DNA of 64,000 nucleotides from Culex pipiens pallens. Taxonomy: Eukaryota; Arthropoda; Insecta; Diptera; Culicidae. Each line of letters starts with the position of its first letter. Position 1 is the first letter of the stretch. The position numbers and the translations under genes were made by a program. Below, piece by piece: positions 11,278 through 23,105 of the stretch. The stretch is taken from assembly GCF_016801865.2 (NCBI RefSeq), contig NC_068939.1, forward strand, positions 40,214,747 to 40,278,746, given 5' to 3'. The notes under the pieces are model-generated. The model searched no databases and had not been told where the DNA came from. It saw only the letters and a program-made list of their open reading frames with translations.

Positions 11278-11375
11278 ATTTGCATTTGCGAAATTTTCTG
11301 CTTATATAGCGGCACAGCCGGAGAACGGCACAAAAGGGGCGCGGCCTCGAATGCATACGCTCGCTCTGATTGGTC
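11278..11375 (-). promoter_or_regulatory. TATA/CCAAT promoter-like segment
   Basis: On the minus strand a CCAAT word with flanking CCAATCAGAGCGAGCG (about 11358-11373), a GC-rich stretch, TATATAAG (about 11302-11309) and an octamer word ATGCAAAT (11278-11285) follow in order. The layout resembles a compact pol II promoter such as those of histone genes, but the downstream sequence encodes no histone and runs straight into the minisatellite. It may be a promoter fragment of a duplicated or dead gene. Confidence 0.35.
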
Positions 11376-11409
11376 ATCTGCCCGATTTGAACTGAAAAAT
11401 GACTCATTT

Positions 11410-12299
11410 TGATTGCATTTTTAAGCGCTTTGACTATGTTTAGTCAAAGTTATTTTTGTAGCCCCAAACGTACCCACGGTGGCCGAGGTGGTACGCGGGC
11501 ACAAAGATAAGTAAATTAACAATTAAAAGGACGAGACATGTCCAAATAATAAAAACTCGTGTTGTTTGTTCTCTATCTAAACTGTAATGATTTTATTTCC
11601 TCTTGGTGACAACTGTCAATCTTTCTCAACGCACTGTCACGACAATCGCGGCTTGGCAGGCTTGGCTGTCAACCGCGAGTCCAGTGACGTGTGGAAAAGG
11701 CGCGACCATCCACTGTTTCAGTTGGCTCCAACAGTTATTATGTAATAAAACGATAGCTTAAGTCTTCCCCTTTCGACTGGTGAACTGGTGAATTGAATGC
11801 AATCGAGTCTTTTATAGATTGCTGGTGTTATGTGTTAAAGTTTTATGAATAGAAAATAGTTATTTAAAGAAAGTTCTTTTGTTAAGTAATGCATAACTTG
11901 AAATCAGATCTCCCCAGTAACACATTTTCTAAACAAATTAAAATTCTAAACTGCATTACTTAAAAAAGTACACAAAGAAGTCTCCCACACAACATTCTGC
12001 CTGAATATATGTGACCGAGTGCAAACGGAAAAAGCGCTGATAAGCTTCCAATTACGTAAAATGATCAGCAATTCTCTGCGAAAACGATCAATTTCCTAAA
12101 AAAATAAGCTATTAGCCAACAAGGCTGAACAGTTGTTGGGGTCTTCCCTATACTGCCGTTCTTCACATTAATGTACCATGTATTTGTGAAGTTTATTTTG
12201 ATGAAAACACACAATCTAGTACATCTAGTACTTTATTCGAACAAAAAAGAGATTTCCCAAAAAGTATCTACGTGGTTTATGAATGGTCCCGTAACACCT
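11410..12299. other. Intergenic, no gene seen
   Basis: Mixed AT-rich sequence with no recognisable ORF, RNA or element boundary. Confidence 0.4.
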
Positions 12300-12622
12300 C
12301 TAATATTTTTTTGAAGGTTGTTTTTTTTTGTTTTTTTACTTTTAGTATTTTTATTTGCGTATTTCTGTAATGTAAAAAATGCAACGAAACATAGTCTGGA
12401 CATTAAAAAAATAGACTTATTTTCACATCAAATATAAAAATGTTAGTGTAACACAGCCAAAGCTAACTAAATACATTTTTTAAACATTGCAAAAGTCACA
12501 AAAAACAAGTCAAACTTTCAACCCCAATTTTTTTAAAGATTAGAAATTGTTAAAAAAATAGATTTTGGGTAATTTTCAGATCAAAGCCCACCTCGAGGCG
12601 TAGATGGGTTGTAAAGGGTTAA
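12300..12622 (-). repeat. piggyBac-like repeat, copy 3 (partial)
   Basis: The right end reads GGGTTGTAAAGGG-TTAA, matching the TTAA-bounded end of the 41701-42767 copy. The sequence from about 12360 (ACATAGTCTGGACA, AAAACAAGTCAAACTTTCAAC) parallels copies 1 and 2. The left end is degenerate. Confidence 0.55.
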
Positions 12623-12626
12623 TAAG

Positions 12627-14588
12627 ACTCCATCGCTACTCTACTCTAAATCTACTCTAAATTTGAAATTTTATCTATTGGCAGGTAATTTGCTAAAATT
12701 CAATTCTGTAGATTGGAGCGTGTTCAGGGAACCCACATCTACCATACCTTGACAAAACATAAGCGTTTACTGACATCAACATAATAAATGTCGAGTTTTG
12801 TAACGTTCAGAGATGGTAATTATATCTCGAGTTAGTTTTCAAAAGCTCCTAAGCGCCATTTATAAAGCAGGTCGTATTTGGATCGATTCTTTTACAATTT
12901 ACAAATTATCAATTACTTAAATGGTTTAAATGGTTCATCTGCACGTTTCTAAATACAAAAAAAAAAACGATGAAAAAATCGATTTATTTCGGGATAGCTT
13001 AAGACGTATTGCAACTAACCATAGAAATGTTAAACAGTCAAAATTAAAAAAAAATCCACGTTTAACTTATTTTCTCACGATGTAAGTAATTCCCGCCGAC
13101 CGCGTTCGTGAACTTTACATCAATCTTCGGGCCGGTTCTTATCGCTCACTGTAATGCGCTATAGGAACATCCTGCACCTTTCCATCTCTCAAGACCTGAC
13201 CTGCTTCAATGCCTTCTCTTCCCCCTGCCAACTACTGCTGCCTGGGGTGCTATGAATTTACTTGCCGATGCATCGTAAAACGTCGTTCAAAGTTCACTTT
13301 CTAAGGAATGCGATCCTCGCTCCCTCGTGAGTGTCACGTGTTCGAGTTTTTTTTTAATATTTGGTTTGAATGATTCTAGTGTGTTTGATGTTCTTAGTAG
13401 GTCTAGTATTTTTATGATCGATCTTGGGTTTGGATTTTTTTTTTAACAACTTCAGTAAAAAATCTTATTCTATAAATAGCTCTCTAGAACATTTTTAGAT
13501 TCCAGAAAAAGCGTAAACTCTCTAGCACGAGTAATACGGGAGCACACACGAGCTTGCAGGCTGAATTCTTCAAGTTGTTTAGCACTAGCTTAAGCATTTT
13601 TACCTACTAATGCGGTGGATGATCTGTAAAACAAATCCGTAATCGATTAGTTTGTTTACATCGTTATTGCCACCCGTTCGGTCGGTTTAATAACGTCGTC
13701 GTCATCGGAACTTAAGGGTGATGAAATTACGCCCTGGAAGGCGCTAATGTACAATTTCGTCCTTATCAGCGCATCCTATAGTGTTGAGCGGCATAGCTTC
13801 ACAGGTCCCCGTATTGAGGGTGGAAACATGGCTGTTATTTTCGATTGGAATCGGCGAATGTTCCCAGGGGTCGATACAGACAAATTGTGGAGTAAACAAG
13901 TCAGATTTCTACCAATACAAGTGTTTTGACCTAAACCTTTTCTCGTTGGAAAACAAAGTCACAAAATTAAACATATGCGTTTTACTTTATTTCAACGTGC
14001 ATTTCTTTTTCGAAGAAACTGCTACTAACCGGTAGCTCCGGAGTGACGCAGTATGAAATCTGGGAATCTCCTTTTCGTTATCGAAAATTTCAATCATCTG
14101 ACCGCTATCTGTGGACAATGTCTTGTAAATGACGATGCACTGTGATAAATATGGATCAAGTCGTGTGACACCCACGCTGATTGCGAGCAAAGTACGTGAT
14201 TTTAGTTTGAGGATCTTGGTACGGTGACCGCACAGACCAATATCAAAATATAATTTACATTGCATTACAATTACGATTACAAGATGATTTAAATTTATTT
14301 GCAACGCTTTTTTCTCACTATTACTAAAAAAAATAACCATTTTTGCCTTTTTTTCTTTTAAGTTTAAAAAAATAAAAAAAATGTAAATAGCAAGCCATAG
14401 TCTGAACATTTGAATGCTGAAAGTGTTTTAATTGCATTTTACACTAGTTCCTTGACTAGTTCAGTTGTTTTGCAATCATTAGTTTTCAAAAAATTTAAGA
14501 TTTGACGAAAACTAAAATTTTAGCAAAAAAAAACAAACTTTTGCGATACTAAACATCGAACATTTCCAAAAACTCAAAAGCTGAACTT
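12627..14588. other. Intergenic, no gene seen
   Basis: AT-rich, with a somewhat more GC-balanced part at about 13080-13340 and 13640-13900. Frames of 60-140 codons carry no domain. Nothing firm can be called. Confidence 0.4.
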
Positions 14589-14590
14589 TA

Positions 14591-17125
14591 GGGTGTAACA
14601 AAAATGACTTTTTGGTGGGCATTCAAGGGTTTGTTCCGGTGGGCATACTAAGCCCAAATCCAAAATATGAGCTTGATTGGACGTAACAGGAGCTAGCGCT
14701 CCGCAATTCAATTTTAAATGGGATTTAACCCGTAAAAAAAGATTTTTTTCAAAAATGACACTTTTTGAGGCGTTTCGGCCACTGAAGCGTTTATTTTCAA
14801 CATCATTGGCGTGTAGGCCAGATCCTTGCGCATCTTTTGGTATATATAACATTGAAGTTTCCCGCATAGTCAACAACCATACAGTCACCATTTGTGGAAT
14901 GATTTTTCCTAAATGATCTTGATAGTACACCAAATAGGGTGCAACCGTACATTTTCCATTCCCCAAACAATCCTACAATTTATTAAATAGGTCGTTAGGT
15001 TATGTTACAATACATTTTTACAAGGGATTTTTTTCGTGGATCATAGTCGTACCCTACCCCAAACTGTTCAATTCTCATTTTATGTGAACCGTACCACAAA
15101 TTAATAAAATATGATTTTAAATGGTGAACTGCTTTACCGACGTTTACCGACACCATTTGAAAAGGGAGGAGCCAAAAAATAAACTTTACAAATGTTCTCG
15201 GAACTGTAGATTTAACGGGAATGGAAAGTATATGATTATTAATGGTTAGCGTTTTTTTTTGTAATGTCCGGGATTTGTTACCGCTTGATGATGATGTCTC
15301 CTGTTGATTCTTCCGTGGTGCTGCCGCCTTATCTAATTGAGCTATCTCAGTTACATTACGTTTGGCGGTTTAAAATGCATTTTATTATGAAATGTGGCCT
15401 CAAAATTTATCGTAAATATATCGTAACATGTATGGTAGAACCATACAAAATAAATTATAGACAAATCACATATGGTGAACAGTTATTGTTCTGATAATGG
15501 TCAATCATTTGTTTAAATTATTTGGACTTATAAAAATTATCACGAAAATAAATTAGCTTTACATACAAACTATATGGCAAACAGGTATATCGTTCCATGA
15601 ATTGTTGAACAATGGTTTGAATTGTTGGGACTTAGGAAAATTTTCGCCATAATTCAGGTGTATCGTTCCATGAATTGTTGAACAATGGTTTGAATTGTTG
15701 GGACTTAGGAAAATTTTCGCCATAATTCAGGTGTATCGTTCCATGAATTGTTGAACAATGGTTTGAATTGTTGGGACTTAGGAAAATTTTCGCCATAATT
15801 CAGGTGTATCGTTCCATGAATTGTTGAACAATGGTTTGAATTGTTGGGACTTAGGAAAATTTTCGCCATAATTCAGGTGTATCGTTCCATGAATTGTTGA
15901 ACAATGGTTTGAATTGTTAGGACTTAGGAAAATTTTCGCCATAATTCAGGTATATCGTTCCATGAATTGTTGAAATATTATCTGAATTATTCGGACTTAA
16001 GATTTTTTTTGCTGTAGTTCATTTGGCTCAATCATACGATACCTGTTTCAAATAATCCTTACCATTTGGCGAACAGTTATATCGTTTCATGAATTGTTGT
16101 ACATTTGTTTGGATTATTGGGACTTAAGAGTTTTTCGCTGAACTTCAAGTTGGAAATACTACGTCGGCTATGGTACCCTTATGTTTTAACAATAGCTGTT
16201 CCGAAAAATCCTTACCATATGGCGAAAAGTTATATTTCTCCATGAATTGTTGAACTATTGTTTGAATCATTGGGACTTAAGAAAATTTTCGCCAAAATTC
16301 ATTTTTGGCTCAATCATACATAAACTGTTTCAAATAATACCAAACATATGAGGAATAATTATATCGTACCCATTAATTGTTGTGCAATTGTTTCAATTAT
16401 TAGGACTTAGGAAATTTAGGAAATTTTCCGCTTAGGTTTCTTTGACTAAATCATACCGAGTATCATAACTTTTATCATACCAGCTACCAGTACTATTATG
16501 TTCTAACAATAGCTGTTTCGAACCATCCGAATCGTATGACGAATAGATACCGTTCATTAAATTGCAGGAAAAAAAATCAACCATTCGAATATGTCAAGAA
16601 AAGTGTAACCATTCGGGAAATAGTACCATTTTAATTTTTTTATATGGTCGTGACATTATATCAACAATATCACAAATGGTAACCATACCAGAAATAATTT
16701 TCTTATGATTTCGACAGTTTCACCTTTGGTATTTGATTATGCGGGTTGGAGCACCAACCATGGCGTCTCGGGCGTCGCGAGGTGCGACGCAAATCTTTTT
16801 TGCCAGGGCCGATTTTTCGAAACTTTGAAGGTCTGTAACGAGCTCCAGGGTGCTCCAAACTTCAATGTTATATATACCAAAAGATGCGCAAGGATCTGAC
16901 CTACACGCCAGTGATGGTTTTGGTAAACGCATTGGTGGCCAAAGTGCCTCAAAAATAGACATTTTTGAAAAAATCTCTTTTCACGGGTTAAATCCCATTT
17001 AAAATTGAAGGGCGGAGCGCCAGCTCCTGTTACGTCCAATCAAGCTCATATTTAGGATTTGGGCTTAGTATGCCCACCGGAACAAACTCTTGAATGCCCG
17101 CCAAAAAGTCATTTTTGTTACATCC
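14591..17125. mobile_element. Long-TIR DNA element (arms about 270 bp)
   Basis: The left arm (14591-14861) and right arm (16856-17125) are inverted copies with scattered differences; both contain GTAACAAAAATGAC at the outside and TATATATAACATTGAAG-type sequence at the inside. TA flanks each end (14589-14590, 17126-17127). The total length is 2535 bp. No transposase frame exists; the centre is filled by a tandem array and degenerate relatives of it. ORFs reading through the arms are antisense mirror images of each other and are not genes. Confidence 0.8.
15588..16026. repeat. 73-bp tandem array, six units
   Basis: Units starting TATCGTTCCATGAATTGTTG begin at 15588, 15661, 15734, 15807, 15880 and 15953, exactly 73 bp apart. 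The inner units are identical or differ at one base; the last decays. More divergent units occur at about 16079, 16232 and 16362 spaced by other sequence. The array is contiguous, without spacers, so it is not a CRISPR. Confidence 0.9.
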
Positions 17126-17205
17126 TACTAAACATGCTAAAAATGATTCTAAACGCAGAGGAATGTATTTTTAATTGGATTACCTATTATCTTATTATCT
17201 ATTTA

Positions 17206-17842
17206 GGGGGTTACATACATGTATATCGGCAAAAAAGTCAGAGGTTAGTATGAGCACACACATTTTTTTAATTCTTTACATTTTCACATACTTTCAAAAC
17301 AAATTTGAAGATATTTTGTTGTATCGTTGCCGAGATATAGCAATTTCAAGTTAGCAGTTAAAAAAACGGGTGCCACGATATCTCATCATTTTCTTGACCA
17401 AATCAGCTCAAAATTTTGGTGAAGACTCGTTAAACCGATTCAGTGTGCATGACGAAACCCGATTTTCAAAAAGTTTATTTTTTAAAAAGATAAAAATATG
17501 TTTGTGTTTTTCATATAAAAAAAACCGTTAGTTTTTGATTTTTGTATTTTTTTAAAAAGCTTCTTGAGAGTCTTCACCTCAATTTTCAGCCAATTTGGTC
17601 CATCCCATCTCGAGATATCGTGGCACCCGTAAATCAACTCGGGGTTTAGAGAAAACGCCAACAAAGTTTGACAGCCCGCTTTGCGTATGGCAAAATTTTG
17701 AACTTAAATCGTCTCTTACTCAGTTAAATCATGAAATATTTTCATGAAACTTTCAGGAGTGATTAATAATCACCTTTTGAGTGGATTTATCAAATATTCT
17801 GTAATATAAAATTTTGTTATTTTCTACATGTATGTAACCCCT
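17206..17842. mobile_element. MITE with GGGGTTACATACATGTA ends
   Basis: The left GGGGGTTACATACATGTA is mirrored by TACATGTATGTAACCCC at the right, with TTA/TA at each side. The 637-bp interior has GGGTGCCACGATATCTC and its inverse GAGATATCGTGGCACCCG as a second inverted pair. It is non-coding. Confidence 0.75.
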
Positions 17843-18655
17843 TAATTGTTTACAAATGCAAAACAGAAACCTTTCTCTGATATTGGTAATGCACGATTAC
17901 ATATACCTTATCAATGATCACGCGATCATCACGCGCCTCCAAGTGAGAAGCCAATGTTGCTCCCTTCATCATTTCAATACGTCATAGGGCTCTTCCAACC
18001 TTCCCTGTGATGACATGTGTGTGATATGTATTTCAAACAGGATTTGTTGTACATTTTGAAATGTATTATTTATTTCATTACTTGAACACTTGGTGAAATG
18101 CCTTAAAGCTTCTTTGGAATTGCATCTAGCTGCTGATTTGATTAAGTAAATAAATTAATTTCCCTTGCTGTCACTGTGTGTCCAATCAGTGAGTTGTCCG
18201 CGGTGGGCCTTTCCCAACTTTTGAGCACGCGCATACCAGCGTGTCATCCCGAGCCGTGACAGTCAGATACCGAAATCAAACCGGCCCCATTATCAGTTAC
18301 CATTCAAATGTCCGGCAATTTTGCTTGTGGTAACTGTGTGTGGGATAGCTTTTCTTAGATCTATGCTCGTCCCAGACGATTTTCCTAAATCTAAACTACG
18401 TCCGGATAGAGATCGACTCTTCCGCTCCGTGTTCTACGTTTGTCCAGCAAATTCCGCATCTAACTCTAGAAAAGGGAGTTAATAAAGGCTCGAACGCTCC
18501 CACGACCTCATCCGGGTTCGGCATGAACCAGCGTGCTAAAATCAATCAATTTGATGTGTCACAGAGCGGCTTATTTATGTGAGCCGCTGCCGTTTCTTTT
18601 TCTGCCGATGCTACAAGAAAGTGTCCCAATCGCCGTGAAGACGGTGCTCCATTAG
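17843..18655. other. Intergenic, 3' side of the LRIM gene
   Basis: No gene is seen. The last 100 bases probably include the 3' UTR of the minus-strand LRR gene, but no canonical AATAAA was found close to its stop. Confidence 0.4.
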
Positions 18656-20095
18656 TCACGCCGTCGGCACACTTTTGACGCTCTTAATCTCGTGAAAATC
18701 GTCGAGCAGTTTGGCCAGTTTGGTCCGTAGATTGTTGTTCTCCTGTTTCAGCTCCTGAATGATGGATTTCATCTCTTCGTAGCCCTCGATCTGCTGCTTA
18801 AACACCTGGTTTTCACGAGCAAGACTTTGATGATCTTGTTTAATCTTAAGGATCTCCTGTACCAGCTTGTCAACCTTTTCATGTTTTTTGGTCTGTCGAG
18901 GAATAGCGGTGCTGCTACCGTTATTACCATCGGTTATAGCTGCGATACTTTCGATTCGGTTTCGAATTGCGCTCATGTCGTCGCTGAATGCTTTCAGTGA
19001 TGCCTGGGTCATGTTCTCGTGTTCGATCAGTTTGCGAATTTCTTGCTTGGACTGCTTCATCTCTTGCATTATGTGCTGACTGTGTAGATTTAGCTCATTC
19101 ACATAGTTAGAGAAGTACTGGTTGGATTTCTTCAGGATCGTTAGTGCCTTTCCCTCCGAACAACAAATTCCGTCAACGGCGCGTTCCCTGCACTTGAGCA
19201 CGCTGTACAGTTTGTACTCCAGGATGTTGATCTTCTTGAAGTAAATAATCATTTCAGCGAGGTTTTCACAGTTCCAGTCGTTGCCGTAGATGTTTGCAAT
19301 TGAAAGCTTTGGAAACATCGAGCGCATGTTTTCAAACTCCATGTACATAAGCTGATTGTTGAACAGGTCAAGTTTTTCCAAGTTTGGGAACTGTCGAAGT
19401 ACGTTGATATCTAGGTAGGACAGCCGGTTATCGTTTAGGTGTAATACTGCTAGTGATTCCAGTTTGTGCTCCATAGAGTTTTTCACAATGGCCATGTTGT
19501 TGGCCGCCAAATCAAGCACACGAAGGTGTTTCAACCGTTGAAACAGAACCAAATCTATGGATCGTATATCGTTGTGAGAGAGGTCCAAAAATTCCAGATT
19601 TTCAAAGTAAGATATGTTCTCGATGGATTTGAGCCTGTTGTGACCCAGTTCGAGTTTCTTCAGCATCGGCACCGTACTGGTGTCATAGCTGATAGTGTTA
19701 ATCCGATTTCGTTCGGCATCCAGATGCAGCAGATTCGATGGTATGTGAATACTGTGCAAAGACTGCCACCAGACGCGCAACTCCAACATCTGCGGAAAGG
19801 TCGAGTATATCCTGCTGGGCAACACAAACATCTCCGACTCGCGGAACTTAATCCTCGTCAGGTCATAGCTGAGAGCCCGCAAGTCCACATCATTAGCTTC
19901 CTCAACACTCGTAATCCGAACTCCCTGGAAGATGCAGAACCCGTCGGGATTGGCCGTACACGTGTAGTTCACCGCGTATCCTTCGACTACCAGGCACAAA
20001 ACAAACGTCCAGTAAATGAAACTGCAACCACACAAAACTCGTTAGTTCAAATTCACCTGCTTAAACAATTTCAAAACTTACAAATTTCGGTTCAT
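18656..20095 (-). CDS. Long leucine-rich immune protein (LRIM/APL1-like), secreted
   Basis: There are two exons, 20095-20082 and 20021-18656, with a 60-nt intron splitting a Phe codon; the product is 459 aa. The spliced N-terminus starts MNRNFFIYWTFVLCLVVEGY, a typical signal peptide, which the unspliced frame start lacks. About residues 50-250 carry leucine-rich repeats (LELGHNRL, LDLSHND, LDLAANN, LHLNDNRL, LDLFNNQL), capped by a Cys cluster NDWNC (C256), C282 and GICC (C291-C292) as in the mosquito LRIM family. Two coiled-coil stretches follow (about 305-355 and 390-455). In Anopheles, LRIM1 and APL1C form a disulfide-linked complex that stabilises the complement-like TEP1 in haemolymph; the architecture fits that class, but which LRIM this is cannot be said. 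Confidence 0.88.
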
Positions 20096-20263
20096 TTTGG
20101 TTACACTTTATCCACTTTTTATCACAATCAAAACAATCAGTCCAAACAGTTAGTATCCGCACATGGCACACGCGTCATCCGAGTGATACCCCAACTTAAA
20201 CTATCCCCTTTCGTTCCTTTCGAACTTCCTTCAGACCAGCTGAAGATTCGCACTCCCAATGAC

Positions 20264-20298
20264 TGACGGTCCGAGAGGCTGGTCGATTGGTTTTTATA
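20264..20298 (-). promoter_or_regulatory. Core promoter of the LRIM gene
   Basis: On the minus strand TATAAAAA (20298-20291) lies 34 bases before the A of an arthropod initiator TCAGT (20266-20262). This would give a 5' UTR of about 170 bases before the ATG at 20095. Confidence 0.55.
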
Positions 20299-21367
20299 GA
20301 ATCGTTATCACTCAGCTCGAAAGCCGAACTCGAGGCGCGCAATACGATCGATTAGCAGGACACGAACTCTCTCACTCTCCTTGTCCGCAGGAGCTTCTCG
20401 TGAGTTCTTCAGATAAGGGTTGTGAGGGTGGGACCCCCGTTGATAAACCGGCGCTTTTCGGGTACCGCATGTTGTGATTGGCTGTCACGAGCCATCACCG
20501 TCGTTGTCGTTGACGCGTGGGGGTGTGAAATGTAACAGTACCGGCAGCGTGGTTAGCTATGTGTAGACAGGTATTGTTGGACGGACGGACTAGTCAATCA
20601 AAATATTGGTATTCCCGCGAAGTAAGTATAATTGCAGGTCAGTCATCTGCTACGGAGATGAACAGCAGGTGGTGCTGCTACGTAGCGGGCTCGATCACAT
20701 TGGCAGTGAGAAATAATGATAAATTTAATCGAGATGACCGAGTGTGACATGAATTGCTTAGTAACAGACTTGGCTTATGTTTACGTACTAGAGGGGATTT
20801 GATTGACTGGAACATAATTGAAAATTATTTTTTCCATTTATTTTTTTTAAATCATGGATCAATTTTTCAGCTTTAAACTCTTTGGTCCCGAGACCTTCAA
20901 ATCAGCAAACAAAGTTTATTTGATCTGTAAGTGTAAACAACTATGTTTTTAAAATGTCTTAGTAAGTATTTTTCATTAGAAGCCTAACTTATCAATTTTT
21001 TTTTGCAATATGGCGATCTTGAAATGGTTACACCGTTCCGGAGTAATGACTAGAAAAAAATAAGGTTTTTTCGAAAAATGTGAAAAAACGCAATTTTTTG
21101 AGCCACCTTATCTCGGCTATAGGACTACCCTTATCGCCTCAAAAAAAATAAAGGTAATATATAAGAAAATACTTTTTGCTGAAAAAAAATCACCACCAAT
21201 CAAGATCTACACGGATCGTTTTGTACCCTTGGACATGGTTGTAGCTTACCTATTTCTAAAAAAACATCTCACATTTAAACAAATTTGTGCGCCACTATCC
21301 GTCAACATTCTGAAGCTATGTTTTCTTGTGATTTCTTGTGAAAATGTTACCTCTAAAACCCTTTCTG
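20299..21367. other. Upstream region of the LRIM gene
   Basis: The first 400 bases are GC-balanced and may hold regulatory sites; I could not assign a convincing NF-kB/Rel site. Beyond about 20750 the sequence turns AT-rich with no gene. Confidence 0.4.
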
Positions 21368-21546
21368 GAGTTTGTTAATCCGTTTCGATTGTCAAAAGAT
21401 ATTCCACTTTGAAGACATTTTTTATGCGAACTTCGAGTAATTCTTAATTCTCTGGAACCATGTTTGTTACTCAAAAATCAGCCTTGAAATGGTTGTGTTA
21501 CAATTTCAATATATTTTGACAGTCAAAACGGATTTACAAACTATAG
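21368..21546. repeat. Small inverted repeat (MITE-like)
   Basis: GTTTGTTAATCCGTTT at the left is mirrored by AAACGGATTTACAAAC at the right, about 120 bp apart, with further pairing through GTCAAA/TTTGAC. It is probably a small MITE next to the 21548-22498 element. Confidence 0.5.
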
Positions 21547-21547
21547 C

Positions 21548-22498
21548 GGAGAGTGGGGAGACTTGATCCCCAGGGACACTTGATCCCAAGCCTGTATCTC
21601 GTCATCATGTGGGTAAAACAATTAGCTTGGTTCAAGAAAGTTGTGCGAAATTGACTTAAACTCATTGTAGAAAACAGAGAAAAAAATTAAAAAATGTTTA
21701 GATTGAGTTACACACATTTTTCTAAAAAGTGCAGCAAAAAACCTCCAAGAGATCTTTTTTCTTTATTTTGATATGTATAGAAAACACTCAAAAATTATTA
21801 AATTTTTATTATGCATGAATTGTTTGATAAACTTATCAACTAGGAAGCCCTTACGCATTTAACGTTAAATTTATTGTCATACTATTTTTACAATCAATTA
21901 TTTAAAAAAGTGCGTTTAGGGAGACTTGATCCCTGCATTTTTACAGTCACTGGAATCAGCCTCAAGATTAATTAATTGGGCTGGGTTTTCGTACATAGTT
22001 TCCTTTAGTATAGATGTACATAACTTACTGCAGTTTGAACAATTTTTCAAAAGTTTTGTAAACAAAAATTACCAGCTTTTATAAACATGCTCAATTTTGG
22101 TCTAAAAGAGAATATTTTAAGTTTTTAAACATTTTAATTACTAAACTTGTTACATTTTGAACATAAAGGTATAGGTTTTATATGAAATTGCTGTTACTTA
22201 TAGAAAATTTAAAGTTTGGATGAATAAGAAACATTTTGCTTAAGGTTTCTTCAAAATATTGAAAGGGGGATCAAGTTACCCCTAATGCCGGTAATAATGA
22301 AAATGCCGGTTGCAAATATTTTTTTTAAAACGCTTGGCATGATGTGAAGAGTTTATCTGATGAAATACCATTATCAGACAAACATAGTTGAATGTTTAAG
22401 CTTTCAATTCATGCAAAAAGTTCATAGTTTTATGAGAAATTGACAGAGTTATGTGCGATACAAAAAAAAATGGAATCAAGTCTCCCCACTCTCCCCAA
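21548..22498. mobile_element. MITE with GAGAGTGGGGAGACTTGAT ends
   Basis: The left end has GGAGAGTGGGGAGACTTGAT; the right end is ATCAAGTCTCCCCACTCTCC. Internal GGGAGACTTGATCCC words repeat the end motif. The element is about 950 bp and non-coding; the flanking duplication is not clear. Confidence 0.7.
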
Positions 22499-22659
22499 CA
22501 AAAGGTTTTTTTAAGGTAAGAATTTTCTATACAAACCTGTTATTACAAATATCCTAGCTATACGGCAAAGTTAGTTAAAAATCCAAACAAAAAATCCAAA
22601 AGCTATTTCGTTTTCAATAACGGATGATTTACCGAGAGAATATTTTTGATTATGACACA

Positions 22660-23105
22660 TTCCGCCGTGACGTTGCAACGCTTTGACTTTTCTTTTTCCA
22701 GTATTTCGGCTGTAACTAAAAAAAATACATTGAAAAGGTACATATGTTATTACAGATTAGGAAAGTACATTAAATTTCCTATAAGAAACAATGTTGAAAC
22801 ATTATTTTAAGCGAATATTCTATTTTTGAGAGGGGAATATGTAGCGTGACTTTGCAACGCGTGACTTTTTCTCAATCCTGACCCAATTCATGTTTCGCCA
22901 TTAACTCTGCTCTGTTAATCGGCAAATTTGGAGTTCTTCTTCCATTTTTAGTGTAAAATTGGCCAACAAATCGAATGCAATCATCAGTTTTTCGAAAAAA
23001 TCAAACCTCGATTTTTAAAGACCACTTACATTTCGTGACGTTGCAACGCTCTGTTTTTGAAAACATGGTTTTTCGTTGCGTTGCAACGTCACGAAATTTT
23101 AGTTT
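22660..23105. repeat. Cluster of GACGTTGCAACGC motifs (left part)
   Basis: Near-identical words built on the 12-bp perfect palindrome GCGTTGCAACGC or its CGTGACGTTGCAACG extension occur near 22669, 22850, 23036 and 23075 (inverted). The same word recurs at about 29028 and 29195 on the other side of the BEL element. They probably belong to one older repeat split by that insertion. Confidence 0.5.

Noticed and set aside
14574..14966. 130-codon minus-strand frame, similar to frames at 16737-17253
   Set aside because: The similarity is due to the inverted arms of the 14591-17125 element, not to a protein.
15588..16026. CRISPR-like regular array
   Set aside because: Units are contiguous 73-mers without unique spacers, in a eukaryotic transposon.
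19466..20266. 266-codon plus-strand frame
   Set aside because: It lies antisense to the LRIM exon, which has a clear signal peptide, LRRs and coiled coils; the frame is a shadow.
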